A program made the translations under genes and the position numbers. A stretch of DNA of 64,000 bases from Pseudoxanthomonas indica (GTDB lineage Bacteria; Pseudomonadota; Gammaproteobacteria; Xanthomonadales; Xanthomonadaceae). A model generated the notes under the pieces. That model did no database searches, had not been told where the DNA came from, and saw only the letters and a program-made list of their open reading frames with translations. How positions within the stretch are numbered: position 1 is the first letter of the stretch; each line of letters opens with the position of its first letter. Location: positions 806,001 to 870,000 of the forward strand of contig NZ_FUZV01000001.1 of assembly GCF_900167565.1 (NCBI RefSeq), read 5' to 3'. Shown one piece after another: positions 55,033 through 64,000 of this stretch.

Positions 55033-56209
55033 GTCCCTGTATCGCTGGCTGCTCGCCAGCCTGTTGCTGCTGTGTTCGCTGAGTGCGCTGGCCGCGCCGC
55101 GCGTGGGCGTGGCGACCATGGCGCCGGGCGAGATCTTCTTCGAGCGCTTCGGCCACAACGCGATCGTGGTGGTGGATCCGCAGTCCGGCGCGGCCACCTC
55201 GTACAACTTCGGCTTCTTCGACCCGAGCGAATCCGATTTCATCGGCAACTTCGTCAAAGGCGTGATGCAGTACTACCTGGTCGCGCTGCCGCTGGAACAA
55301 GACCTGGCGCAGTACCGCGAGAGTGGTCGCGGGGTGCGCGTGCAGTGGCTGGATCTGGCGCCGGAGGAAGCACAGCGCCTGGCCGATGCATTGGCCGCAC
55401 GCACGCAGATCAACGAAGGCCGCTACCGCTACGACTACTTCACCTCCAACTGCTCCACCCAGGTACGCGACGCGCTGGACACCGCGATGGGGGGGCGCCT
55501 GCAACCGCAGCTGGCCGGCCGTTCACGCGGCAACACCTTCCGCAGCGAAAGCGTGCGCCTGGCATCGCCGGCCACCTGGATGTGGCTGGGCTTTGATCTG
55601 GGCCTGGGGCCGAACGCCGACAAACCGATGTCGCGCTGGGAGGAAGCCTTCGTGCCGATGCGCCTGGCCGACAGCCTGCGCGAGGCACGCAACGGCGCCG
55701 GCCGGCCGCTGGTGCAGTCCGAAGTGGAATTGCTGCCGCACCTGATTGGCGCCGAGCCAGCGGAAGCCCCGCGCCGCTGGACGCCCTGGCTGGTGGCCGG
55801 CCTGGCCATCGCGGTGGCGTTGGTCGTGCTGGGGCGTCGTCATCCACGCGCCGTCGCCGCGCTCGCGCTGCCGTTATGGTTGCTGTGCACGGTGGGCGGT
55901 GGCCTGCTGATCTTCCTGTGGGGCTTCAGCGAACACTGGGCCGCCTGGCGCAACCACAACCTGCTGCTGCTCAATCCGCTGTGCCTGCTGCTGATTCCCG
56001 GCGCAATCGCGGTGTTGCGCCGCCGCAAACCTGCGCCGTACTTCAAGCCCGTGCTGATCGCGGTGGCGGTGCTCGGTTTGTTCGCCTGGTTCGTACAGTG
56101 GCTGCCTTTTGCCTTCGGCTACCAGTACAACCAGACCTGGATTGCCTTGCTCGCGCCCATCCATCTGGCGCTTGCATACGTATTCAAACGGCCGCCTCAC
56201 GTGCGCTGA
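55025..56209 (+). CDS. DUF4105 / Lnb N-terminal domain membrane protein
   Basis: 394 aa from the ATG at 55025. Signal peptide (WLLASLLLLCSLSALA), a periplasmic papain-like domain with His44 (FERFGHNAIVVV) and Cys143 (YFTSNCSTQVRD), then five membrane helices. From memory, this domain (DUF4105) is now called Lnb N-terminal after a lipoprotein N-acyltransferase of Bacteroides. The place after corC is normally taken by lnt, the standard lipoprotein N-acyltransferase, so an envelope lipid role is tempting but unproven. It overlaps corC by 8 bases. Confidence 0.8.
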   Translation: MPKSLYRWLLASLLLLCSLSALAAPRVGVATMAPGEIFFERFGHNAIVVVDPQSGAATSYNFGFFDPSESDFIGNFVKGVMQYYLVALPLEQDLAQYRESGRGVRVQWLDLAPEEAQRLADALAARTQINEGRYRYDYFTSNCSTQVRDALDTAMGGRLQPQLAGRSRGNTFRSESVRLASPATWMWLGFDLGLGPNADKPMSRWEEAFVPMRLADSLREARNGAGRPLVQSEVELLPHLIGAEPAEAPRRWTPWLVAGLAIAVALVVLGRRHPRAVAALALPLWLLCTVGGGLLIFLWGFSEHWAAWRNHNLLLLNPLCLLLIPGAIAVLRRRKPAPYFKPVLIAVAVLGLFAWFVQWLPFAFGYQYNQTWIALLAPIHLALAYVFKRPPHVR

Positions 56210-56252
56210 CGCAGGATGCGGCCCTTCCCCGCTGCCGAAAGACAGGGTCCGC

Positions 56253-58292
56253 ATGCTGCTCCGACTGTTCGCTCTCGCCGTCCTGGCGCTTCCACTGGCC
56301 GCACCGGCGGCGCAACCCGCACCCAAGGCCGCCTCGGCGCGGGTGACCTCGCCGGATGGCCGCATTGCCGTCGATCTGAGCTCCGATCCCGATGGCCGGC
56401 CGATCTACTCGGTCAGCCGCGATGGCAAGGCCCTGCTCGCGCCTTCGCACCTGGGCTTCCTGCTGGCCGACACGCCAAAACTTGACCGCGCGTTCGCGGT
56501 GACCCAGCCGCGCACGCGCAGCTTCGACGAAACCTGGGAACAGCCCTGGGGCGAACGCAGGCAGATCCGCAACCACTACAACGAACTGCGGGTCACGCTC
56601 AAAGAGACTGCAAAGACCGCGCGCCGTCTGGACCTGGTGTTCCGCGTCTATGACGACGGCCTGGGCTTCCGCTACGAGTTCCCGCAACAGGCGTCGCTGC
56701 CGCAGCTCAACATCCGCGAAGAGCTGACCGAGTTCGTGCTGGCGCAGCCGGCCACCACCTGGTGGATTCCGGCCGGCGAGTGGAACCGAGAGGAGTATCT
56801 CTACCACCGCACGCCGGTGGAGGAAGTGGGCATTGCGCAGACGCCCATCACCTTCAAGCTGGCCAACGGCACGCATCTGTCGATCCACGAAGCCGCGCTG
56901 ATCGACTACTCCGGCATGAACCTGACGCGGGTGGAAGGCCGCCGCTTCAAGGCCTTGCTCACGCCGGGCCTGGATGGGGTCAAGGTGCGCCGGCAGGCGC
57001 CCTTCAACACGCCCTGGCGCACCGTGCAGATCGCCGATGACGCCGCCGGGCTGGCGATGTCCAGCCTGATCCTCAACCTCAACGATCCCAACGTGCTCGG
57101 CGATGTGTCGTGGGTCAAGCCGATGAAGTACGTCGGCGTGTGGTGGGAGATGCACCAGGATCTGAAGACCTGGTCGTCCGGTCCGCGCCACGGCGCCACC
57201 AACGAGAACGTGATGAAGCACATCGACTTCGCCGCCAAGAACGGCTTCGGCGGCGTGCTGGTGGAAGGCTGGAACGTGGGCTGGGATGGCGACTGGTTCG
57301 GCAATGGCGATGACTTCAGCTTCACCCGGTCGTACCCGGATTTCGATCTGGAAAAACTCAGCGCCTATGCCAAATCCAAGGGCGTGGAGATCATCGGCCA
57401 CCACGAGACCTCGGCCAACGCCGCCCACTACGAATCGCAGATGGAAGCCGCGTTCGATCTGTACCAGCAGGTCGGCGTGCATGCGGTCAAGACCGGTTAC
57501 GTCTCCGACGCCGGCGAAGCCAAGGTGATCGGCGCCGACGGCAAGCGCCACTACGCCTGGCATGAGGGCCAGGACATGGCGCGCCATCACCTGAAAGTGG
57601 TGACCGAGGCGGCCAAGCGCCACATCAGCATCAACGCACACGAACCGATCAAGGACACCGGCCTGCGCCGCACCTGGCCCAATACCATCGATCGCGAAGG
57701 GGCACGCGGCATGGAATACAGCGCCTGGGGCAACCCCGGAAATCCGCCCGAGCACGAAGCCAACCTGGTGTTTACCCGCCTGCTGGCCGGTCCGATGGAT
57801 TACACGCCCGGCATCTTCGGCATGAAGACCCGCGCGCCCGATGGCGTGGCCACCACCTGGGCCAAGCAGCTGGCGCTGTACGTGGTGATCTACAGCCCGC
57901 TGCAGATGGCCGCGGATCTGCTGGAGAACTACGAAGCCAATCCGCGTCCGTTCCAGTTCATCAAGGACGTTCCGGTGGATTGGGAAGACACCCGCGTGCT
58001 CAATGGCGAAGTGGGCGACTACGTGACCATCGCGCGCAAGGATCGCCACAGCGACAACTGGTACCTGGGCGCGGTGTCGGATGAAGAGGCGCGCACGTTG
58101 AAGGCGCCGCTGGCCTTCCTCGACAAGGGCCGCAAATACACCGCGCAGATTTACCGCGACGGTGACAAGGCCAACTGGAAGACCGCGCGCGAGGACATCG
58201 TGATTGAGGAGCGTGAAGTGACCTCGGCCGATACGCTCACGCTCAAGCTGGCGCCGGGTGGCGGGCAGGCGATTCGGTTCATCGCGCGGTGA
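56253..58292 (+). CDS. Glycoside hydrolase family 97 (alpha-glucosidase/galactosidase)
   Basis: 679 aa from the ATG at 56253. Signal peptide, N-terminal beta-sandwich (to about 270), TIM barrel, and a C-terminal beta domain. The calcium- and acid-base-related glutamates of GH97 are recognisable in IIGHHETSA, INAHEPIKDTG and REGARGMEYSAW, fitting the inverting subgroup of SusB type. It acts on alpha-glucosides in the periplasm. It is 43 bp downstream of the Lnb-like gene but probably a separate function. Confidence 0.93.
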   Translation: MLLRLFALAVLALPLAAPAAQPAPKAASARVTSPDGRIAVDLSSDPDGRPIYSVSRDGKALLAPSHLGFLLADTPKLDRAFAVTQPRTRSFDETWEQPWGERRQIRNHYNELRVTLKETAKTARRLDLVFRVYDDGLGFRYEFPQQASLPQLNIREELTEFVLAQPATTWWIPAGEWNREEYLYHRTPVEEVGIAQTPITFKLANGTHLSIHEAALIDYSGMNLTRVEGRRFKALLTPGLDGVKVRRQAPFNTPWRTVQIADDAAGLAMSSLILNLNDPNVLGDVSWVKPMKYVGVWWEMHQDLKTWSSGPRHGATNENVMKHIDFAAKNGFGGVLVEGWNVGWDGDWFGNGDDFSFTRSYPDFDLEKLSAYAKSKGVEIIGHHETSANAAHYESQMEAAFDLYQQVGVHAVKTGYVSDAGEAKVIGADGKRHYAWHEGQDMARHHLKVVTEAAKRHISINAHEPIKDTGLRRTWPNTIDREGARGMEYSAWGNPGNPPEHEANLVFTRLLAGPMDYTPGIFGMKTRAPDGVATTWAKQLALYVVIYSPLQMAADLLENYEANPRPFQFIKDVPVDWEDTRVLNGEVGDYVTIARKDRHSDNWYLGAVSDEEARTLKAPLAFLDKGRKYTAQIYRDGDKANWKTAREDIVIEEREVTSADTLTLKLAPGGGQAIRFIAR

Positions 58293-58324
58293 TTCAGCGG
58301 CAAGCGCAAGAGCGGCGAAGCCCC

Positions 58325-58450
58325 TGTAGGAGGGGCTTCAGCCCCGAAGCTCGTAACCTGTCATCGCCCATGTAAAGGTGCCAACCCGTGGAAACAAGAT
58401 GGGCCGGCATCTGACCGGCCCTGTGCTTCGGGGCTGAAGCCCCTCCTACA
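58325..58450. repeat. REP doublet: perfect 26-bp inverted repeat
   Basis: Bases 58325-58350 (core AGGAGGGGCTTCAGCCCC) pair perfectly with 58425-58450, 74 bases apart. A further hairpin (GGGCCGG / CCGGCCC at 58401-58421) lies between them. This is the two-REP arrangement (BIME-like) mobilised by RAYT transposases in related bacteria. It fills the gap between the GH97 and corA genes. Confidence 0.85.
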
Positions 58451-58509
58451 AGGGCCACGCATCCTCGCATCGGCTTGCCGTGCGCGATCAACAGGCGCAG
58501 GATCAGCCC

Positions 58510-59520
58510 ATGGCTGATACCAACACCGCAACCGCACACACTCTCCCCAGCTGCGTCATCAACTGCGTCGTCTACGACGCCCACGGCACGCGCCGTGACA
58601 TCACCCTGGATCAGATTAGCGACGTGCTGGCGATCGATGACGGCAGCTTCGTCTGGGTGGGCCTGTACGAACCGGCAGATGCGATCCTGGAGAAACTGCA
58701 GGAAGAGTTTTGCCTGCACGATCTGGCGGTGGAGGACGCGCAGAACGCCCATCAACGGCCCAAGCTCGAGGCCTACGGCAACTCACTGTTCCTGGTCATG
58801 CACACCGCGCAGGTGGTGGACGAGCGCATCCAGTACGGCGAAACCCACGCCTTCCTCGGCCCGCGCTACCTGTTGACCGTGCGCCACGGCGCCTCGCTGT
58901 CGTACGCGCCGGTGCGCGAGCGCGTGCAGCGCGAGCCGGAACTGCTGGCCCTCGGGCCGTCGTATGGCCTGTATGCCGTGCTCGATTTCATCGTCGACAA
59001 CTACCGGCCGATCGTCGATGCGTTCCGCGAAACCCTGGACGTGCTGGAAAAGGATATCTTCGCCGACACCTACCGGCGCGTGACCGTGGTGCGGCTGTAC
59101 GAGCTCAAGCGTGAACTGACCAAGATGCGGCTGGCGGTGGCGCCGCTGCAGGATGTGCTGGCCCAGCTCAGTCGCACCCAAAGTGCGTTGATTCCCGAAG
59201 AAGTGCGGCTGTACTTCCGCGATGTGTACGACCATGCCTTGCGCGTCAACGAATCCACCGACACCCTGCGCGAAATGCTGACCACCGCCTTGAGCGTGAA
59301 CCTGTCGCTGGTCACACTGGCGCAGGGCGAAACGGTGAAGCGTCTGGGTGCGTGGGCCGCACTGCTGGCCGCGCCCACGCTGATCACCAGTTGGTACGGC
59401 ATGAACTTCGAGTTCATGCCCGAGCTGCACACGCGTTACTCGTACCCGCTGCTGATTGTCGGCGTGGCGGCGGTATGTGTCGGCCTGTACGCCTTGTTCA
59501 AGAAGGTGCGCTGGCTGTAG
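58510..59520 (+). CDS. corA: CorA-family magnesium/cobalt transporter
   Basis: 336 aa from the ATG at 58510. A large cytoplasmic N-terminal domain, then two membrane helices at the C-terminus with the pore signature YGMNFEFMP (GMN). The C-terminal tail is basic (KKVRW). It moves divalent cations, mainly magnesium, through a pentameric channel. It is a single-gene unit. Confidence 0.95.
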   Translation: MADTNTATAHTLPSCVINCVVYDAHGTRRDITLDQISDVLAIDDGSFVWVGLYEPADAILEKLQEEFCLHDLAVEDAQNAHQRPKLEAYGNSLFLVMHTAQVVDERIQYGETHAFLGPRYLLTVRHGASLSYAPVRERVQREPELLALGPSYGLYAVLDFIVDNYRPIVDAFRETLDVLEKDIFADTYRRVTVVRLYELKRELTKMRLAVAPLQDVLAQLSRTQSALIPEEVRLYFRDVYDHALRVNESTDTLREMLTTALSVNLSLVTLAQGETVKRLGAWAALLAAPTLITSWYGMNFEFMPELHTRYSYPLLIVGVAAVCVGLYALFKKVRWL

Positions 59521-59620
59521 GGGCTGCTTCGACCAAAGTTGAAGGCCGGAATCACCCTTACGGATTGACCCTCCCGGCGCATCGGACCACTCTAGCCGCA
59601 GTCTCCGCGGAGGGTGTTTC

Positions 59621-61690
59621 ATGAAAGGTCTTTCCAAACTCGCCTGGGCGGCGCTGGCCGTGCTGGGCGCGTTCGCGCTGGGCACCGTGGCCCTGCGCCG
59701 CGGCGAACACATCAATGCCATCTGGATCGTCACCGCCGCGGTGTCGCTCTACCTGATTGCGTATCGGTACTACAGCCTCTTCATCGCCAACAAGGTGATG
59801 CAGCTGGACCCCACCCGGGCCACGCCGGCCGTCATCAACAATGACGGCCTGGACTATGTGCCCACCAACAAGCATGTGTTGTTCGGCCATCACTTCGCCG
59901 CCATTGCCGGCGCCGGCCCGCTGGTGGGCCCGGTGCTTGCAGCGCAGATGGGCTACCTGCCCGGCCTGCTCTGGTTGATCGTCGGCGTGGTGCTGGCCGG
60001 CGCGGTGCAGGACTTCATGGTCCTGTTCATTTCATCGCGTCGCAATGGTCGTTCGCTCGGCGATCTGGTGCGCGAGGAAATGGGCCAGGTGCCCGGCACC
60101 ATTGCGCTGTTCGGCGCCTTCCTGATCATGATCATCATCCTGGCGGTATTGGCCATGGTGGTGGTCAAAGCCTTGGCGGAAAGCCCCTGGGGCATGTTCA
60201 CGGTCATGGCCACCATGCCCATCGCGATCCTGATGGGCGTGTACATGCGCTACATCCGCCCCGGCAAGATTGGCGAAATCTCGGTGGTTGGCCTGATCCT
60301 GTTGCTGCTGTCGATCTGGCTGGGCGGCAAGGTCGGCGCGCACCCGACCTGGGGCCCGGCGTTTACCTTCACCGGCACCCAGATCACCTGGATGCTGATT
60401 GGCTACGGCTTTGTCGCCTCGGTGCTGCCGGTGTGGCTGCTGCTGGCGCCGCGTGACTATCTGTCCACCTTCCTCAAGATCGGCACCATCCTGGCGCTGG
60501 CGATCGGCATCATCATCGTCGCCCCGGATCTGAAAATGCCGGCGCTGACCCAGTTCACCAACGGCGACGGCCCGGTGTGGAAGGGCGGCATGTTCCCGTT
60601 CCTGTTCATCACCATCGCCTGCGGCGCGGTGTCCGGTTTCCATGCGCTGATTTCCTCCGGCACCACGCCCAAGCTGCTCGCCAGCGAAGGCCATATGCGC
60701 TACATCGGCTACGGCGGCATGCTGATGGAATCGTTCGTGGCGATCATGGCGCTGGTGGCCGCGTCGATCATCGAACCGGGCATCTACTTCGCCATGAACA
60801 GTCCGGCTTCGGTGGTGGGCACGGATGTGGTCTCGGTCGCGGCCAAGGTCAGCGAATGGGGCTTCACCATCACGCCCGACGTGCTGGAAGCGACCGCGCG
60901 CGACATCGGCGAGCACACCATCCTGGCGCGTGCCGGCGGTGCGCCGACGTTGGCGGTGGGCATCGCACAGATCCTGCACAGCGTGTTGCCGGGCGAGAAC
61001 ACGATGGCGTTCTGGTACCACTTCGCCATCCTGTTCGAAGCACTGTTCATCCTGACTGCCGTGGATGCAGGCACGCGTGCCGGCCGCTTCATGCTGCAGG
61101 ACCTGCTGGGCAACTTCGTGCCGGCGCTGCGCCGCACCGAATCCTGGACCGCCAACCTGATCGCCACCGGCGGTTGCGTGGCGCTGTGGGGTTACCTGCT
61201 CTATCAGGGCGTGGTGGATCCCTACGGCGGCATCCAGACGCTGTGGCCGCTGTTCGGCATCTCCAACCAGATGCTGGCGGGTATCGCACTGATGCTGGGC
61301 ACGGTGGTGCTGTTCAAGATGAAGCGTGACCGCTACGCCTGGGTCACCGCGGTGCCGGCAACGTGGCTGCTGATCTGCACCACCACGGCGGGCTTCATCA
61401 AGATCTTCGACAGCAATCCGGCCCAGGGCTTCCTGGCACAGGCGCACAAGTTCCAGGCGGCGATCGCCAGCAACACCATCACCGCACCGGCCAAGACCGT
61501 TGCTCAGATGCAGCAGATCGTCACCAACGCCTACGTCAACACCGGGCTGACGGCGCTGTTCCTGTTCGTGGTGTTCAGCACACTGATCTACGCGATCAAG
61601 GCGATTATCGTCGCCCGCCGCACCCCTGCCCGCACCGACAAGGAAACCAACTACGTGCAGGTGGATCCGCAGCAGCTGGCCAACCTCTGA
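59621..61690 (+). CDS. cstA: Carbon starvation protein CstA (pyruvate/peptide transporter)
   Basis: 689 aa with about 18 predicted membrane helices. Typical CstA segments are [35 protein letters not shown] and [20 protein letters not shown]. The family includes BtsT and CstA, pyruvate and peptide importers in E. coli. A strong ribosome site (GGAGG) precedes the ATG at 59621. The small YbdD gene overlaps its stop by one base (TGATG). Confidence 0.96.
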   Translation: MKGLSKLAWAALAVLGAFALGTVALRRGEHINAIWIVTAAVSLYLIAYRYYSLFIANKVMQLDPTRATPAVINNDGLDYVPTNKHVLFGHHFAAIAGAGPLVGPVLAAQMGYLPGLLWLIVGVVLAGAVQDFMVLFISSRRNGRSLGDLVREEMGQVPGTIALFGAFLIMIIILAVLAMVVVKALAESPWGMFTVMATMPIAILMGVYMRYIRPGKIGEISVVGLILLLLSIWLGGKVGAHPTWGPAFTFTGTQITWMLIGYGFVASVLPVWLLLAPRDYLSTFLKIGTILALAIGIIIVAPDLKMPALTQFTNGDGPVWKGGMFPFLFITIACGAVSGFHALISSGTTPKLLASEGHMRYIGYGGMLMESFVAIMALVAASIIEPGIYFAMNSPASVVGTDVVSVAAKVSEWGFTITPDVLEATARDIGEHTILARAGGAPTLAVGIAQILHSVLPGENTMAFWYHFAILFEALFILTAVDAGTRAGRFMLQDLLGNFVPALRRTESWTANLIATGGCVALWGYLLYQGVVDPYGGIQTLWPLFGISNQMLAGIALMLGTVVLFKMKRDRYAWVTAVPATWLLICTTTAGFIKIFDSNPAQGFLAQAHKFQAAIASNTITAPAKTVAQMQQIVTNAYVNTGLTALFLFVVFSTLIYAIKAIIVARRTPARTDKETNYVQVDPQQLANL

Positions 61691-61914
61691 TGGGCACCGC
61701 GCTCGTTCCTGTCGAGCATTACCAGGTACACCGGCGCGTCTGGCGCCGGCTGGTACAGACGGCGCGACTGTGCTGCGGCGTGCCGGACTATGACAACTAT
61801 GTCCGGCACATCCTGGAGAAGCATCCGGATCGCGAACCGATGGACTACAAGACCTTCTTCCGCGAACGGCAAGAGGCCCGATACGGCGGCAAGAGTGGGT
61901 TCCGCTGCTGTTGA
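61690..61914 (+). CDS. YbdD/YjiX family small protein, CstA partner
   Basis: 74 aa. The conserved run [20 protein letters not shown], then [15 protein letters not shown], is typical. It is nearly always encoded next to cstA or btsT and is needed for transport. The TGATG overlap couples its translation with cstA. A terminator follows 24 bases later. Confidence 0.93.
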   Translation: MGTALVPVEHYQVHRRVWRRLVQTARLCCGVPDYDNYVRHILEKHPDREPMDYKTFFRERQEARYGGKSGFRCC

Positions 61915-61938
61915 GGCGGCGTGATGCAAACAAAAAGG

Positions 61939-61967
61939 GCGAAGCCAATGGCTTCGCTTTTTTTTTT
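61939..61967 (+). terminator. Terminator of the cstA-ybdD operon
   Basis: GCGAAGCC-AAT-GGCTTCGC is followed by ten T. Confidence 0.92.
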
Positions 61968-62009
61968 CGATTTCCGGCCTTTCGTAGGAGGGGCTGAGGC
62001 TTGGCGGCG

Positions 62010-63260
62010 TTACTGCCCCGCCATTGCGCGCAGGGTGATGCCGACCACGTAGGCAGCGCCAGTACCCGTCGCATAACCCAGCGTACCCAGCAGCACACCC
62101 ACCGGCGCCAGCGCAGGGTGGAAGGCGCTGGCCAGCACCGGCGCCGAGGCCGGGCCACCGATATTGCTCTGCGACGCAATCGCGAAATAGAAGAACGGTA
62201 CGCGCAAGAGTTTGCCGACCATCCACAGCAACACGATGTGCACGGCGATCCACAGCACGCCGAGCAGGAACAGCCACGGGCGCTCCAGCAAGGCCAACAG
62301 ATCCATCTGCATGCCGATGCAGGCAATCAGGAAGTACAGGAACAGCGAGCCCCACTTGGATGCACCGGCGCCTTCCAGCGTGCGCGCGCGGGTGAAGCTC
62401 AACAGCAGGCCGACGGCGGTGGCCAGCAACACCACCCACACAAACGGCTTGTCCAGGCTCACCGTGGACGACCACGACACATTCGCGGCAAACCACGTCG
62501 ACAGCGGCGAAGCCAGCGCATGCGCCAGGCCCACTGCACCGAACGCCACGCCGGCCAGGATCATCAGGTCCGCCAGGGTCGGGATGCGTGCATGCTGCGC
62601 CTGGTAACTGGCGATGCGATCACGCAGGTCGTCAATGGCCGATGTGTCGGCGCCGCTGCGCTGATCGATGCGTTGCGCGCGTGCCGCGCAGAAAATCAGC
62701 ACCGCCATCCACACATAGCCCACGCCGACATCGACCACCGCGAACTGGCCGAAGGTGGTGGAATTGACCTCGAAGATTTCCTTCATCGCCAGCATGTTGG
62801 CGCCGCCGCCGATCCAGCTGCCGGCCAATGCGGCCATGCCGGCCCAGGTGTCGCCGGCCACGGTCTCCGGATGGAACCAGGCCATCAGCTGGAACGCCAC
62901 CACCGCGCCCAGCATGATGCTCAGCACCGCGGCGACGTACATGGCCAGCATCTTCCAGCCCAGTCCCAGGATGCCCTTGATGTCGATGCTCAGGGTCAGC
63001 AGCACCAGTGCGGCGGGCAGGAACACGTCACGCGCGATCGGGTTGTACAGCGAGGTGTGCTCGCCGTCGATCAGACCGAAGGTGTTGTACAGACCCGGGA
63101 TGAAATAGCACAGCAGCAATGCCGGCACGAAACTGTAGAACTTCTGCAGGTGGCGGTTGCTGCTGCTGGACGTCCAGAAGATCACGCCCAGGGTGGCGGC
63201 GATCAGGCCGAAGACGATGATGTCATTGCTGATGAACGCGGTGCTGGCTTCGACCGCCAT
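62010..63260 (-). CDS. DUF819 family integral membrane protein
   Basis: 416 aa with about 11-12 predicted helices. Family marks are ALAGSWIGGGANMLAMKEIF in the middle and SQSNIGGPASAPVLA near the C-terminus, related to the sodium:solute YjcL group. The substrate is unknown. It is a single-gene unit, probably a transporter. Confidence 0.9.
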   Translation of the reverse strand: MAVEASTAFISNDIIVFGLIAATLGVIFWTSSSSNRHLQKFYSFVPALLLCYFIPGLYNTFGLIDGEHTSLYNPIARDVFLPAALVLLTLSIDIKGILGLGWKMLAMYVAAVLSIMLGAVVAFQLMAWFHPETVAGDTWAGMAALAGSWIGGGANMLAMKEIFEVNSTTFGQFAVVDVGVGYVWMAVLIFCAARAQRIDQRSGADTSAIDDLRDRIASYQAQHARIPTLADLMILAGVAFGAVGLAHALASPLSTWFAANVSWSSTVSLDKPFVWVVLLATAVGLLLSFTRARTLEGAGASKWGSLFLYFLIACIGMQMDLLALLERPWLFLLGVLWIAVHIVLLWMVGKLLRVPFFYFAIASQSNIGGPASAPVLASAFHPALAPVGVLLGTLGYATGTGAAYVVGITLRAMAGQ

Positions 63261-63322
63261 CGGCGATTCCCCTTGCTTGCATGAAGCTGTGCGCGCGGCA
63301 TCCCCGCCACACGGACAGAAAG

Positions 63323-63350
63323 ACGGCGCGCCGGGAATCCGGCGCGCCGT
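63323..63350 (-). terminator. Hairpin terminator downstream of the S9 peptidase gene
   Basis: A perfect 12-bp stem ACGGCGCGCCGG / CCGGCGCGCCGT with a 4-base loop and a modest T-rich tail (TCTTTCT) on the minus strand. Confidence 0.75.
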
Positions 63351-63356
63351 GCGTGC

Positions 63357-64000
63357 TTACTCGCCGATGTGCTGCTTCAGCCAGGCGTTGACGGTGTCAT
63401 GCCACAGCAGGCTGTTCTGCGGCTTGAGCACCCAGTGGTTTTCATCGGGGAAGTACAGGAACTTCGACTCGATGCCCTGGCGCTGGTTGGCGGTGAACGC
63501 CGCCAGGCCCTGCTCCACCGGGATGCGGTAGTCGAGCTGGCCATGGATCACCAGCATCGGCTTCTTCCAGTCCTTGACGTGGTTGACCGGGTTGAACTTC
63601 TCATAGTTCGCGGCCACGGCATACGGCGTGCCGCCCTGCTCCCACTCGGTGAACCACAGTTCTTCGGTGGCGTAACCCATCATGCGTTGATCGAACACGC
63701 CGTCGTGGTTGACCAGGCACTTCCACGGCGAGTTCCAGTTGCCGGCGATCCAGTTGACCATGAAGCCGCCGTAGCTGGCGCCCAACGCGCAGGCCTTGTC
63801 GCCATTGAGGAAGCTGTACTTCTGCTGCGCCGCGGCCCAGCCCTTCTGCAGATCCTCGAGCGGGCGATCCCCCCAGTGCTGGCTGATCGCATCGGTGAAC
63901 GCCTGGCCGTAACCGGTGGAGCCGTGGAAATCGATCATCACCACCGCGTAGCCCTGGCCCGCGTAAGTCTGCGGGTTCCAGCGGTAGCTCCAGCCATTGC
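63357..64000 (-). CDS. S9-family serine peptidase, C-terminal part only
   Basis: The frame stays open to the right window edge, so only about the last 214 residues are seen. The alpha/beta-hydrolase catalytic triad of prolyl oligopeptidases is complete: Ser in GASYGGFM, Asp in HGQLDYRIP, His in DENHWVL. The missing N-terminal part should be a beta-propeller and perhaps a signal peptide. It is probably a periplasmic dipeptidyl or acylaminoacyl peptidase. Confidence 0.93.
   Translation of the reverse strand, partial: NGWSYRWNPQTYAGQGYAVVMIDFHGSTGYGQAFTDAISQHWGDRPLEDLQKGWAAAQQKYSFLNGDKACALGASYGGFMVNWIAGNWNSPWKCLVNHDGVFDQRMMGYATEELWFTEWEQGGTPYAVAANYEKFNPVNHVKDWKKPMLVIHGQLDYRIPVEQGLAAFTANQRQGIESKFLYFPDENHWVLKPQNSLLWHDTVNAWLKQHIGE

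Noticed and set aside
1..64000. CRISPR arrays, rRNA genes and intact insertion sequences
   Set aside because: No regularly spaced repeats, no rRNA sequence and no transposase gene were seen on either strand.

Overview
The window is GC-rich (roughly 65% by eye) chromosomal DNA from a gammaproteobacterium of the Xanthomonadaceae (Pseudoxanthomonas / Stenotrophomonas / Xanthomonas relatives). The supporting evidence is an Oar-like TonB-dependent receptor, the petABC-sspA-sspB block, a fimU-pilV-pilW-pilX-pilY1-pilE cluster, a GH97 glucosidase, and repeated REP-type palindromes with an AGGAGGGGCTTCAGCCCC core. Genus cannot be settled from the sequence alone.

Left part (about 394-18987): an integrated genomic island of about 18.5 kb. 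It sits in a tRNA-Val(GAC) gene. The intact tRNA is at 18913-18987 (minus strand), and a 45-bp copy of its 3' end is repeated at 394-438. From left to right the island holds a tyrosine integrase broken by an in-frame TAG; a DUF7673 protein; a frameshifted small gene; a large minus-strand five-gene defence-like operon (SNF2 helicase, winged-helix AbiEi-like protein, AbiEii-like nucleotidyltransferase, type III-like methyltransferase Mod, type III-like restriction helicase-nuclease Res); an 827-bp gene-free stretch rich in inverted repeats; an XRE regulator with a clear operator; a secreted protein gene broken at a C13 tract; and a replication/regulation module (AlpA, CHC2 primase zinc finger, RepA-like ATPase broken by another in-frame TAG). 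The mobility and replication genes are decaying while the five-gene operon is fully open. This suggests the defence cargo is what is being kept. The operon is my candidate for an undescribed composite system: a type III-like R-M pair joined to an AbiE-like toxin-antitoxin-like pair and an SNF2 translocase.

Middle part (19-31.7 kb): uvrB, fimT, tRNA-Asn, then the minor-pilin/PilY1 operon that primes type IV pili. A FimS/AlgZ-like LytS-family histidine kinase is divergent from it, with no response regulator beside it. The nucleosidase gene ppnN follows.

Right part (31.8-64 kb): ordinary core genome. It has the TonB receptor; marC, a degenerate SDR and a monothiol glutaredoxin in one run; sodB; purE-purK; trm112-nadC-DUF3301; the stringent starvation genes sspA and sspB; petABC for the cytochrome bc1 complex; a lytic transglycosylase; miaB; a TetR-HlyD-ABC export operon with a palindromic operator; phoH-ybeY-hypothetical-corC-Lnb-like; a GH97 glucosidase; corA; cstA with its small YbdD partner; a DUF819 membrane protein; and a truncated S9 peptidase at the right edge.
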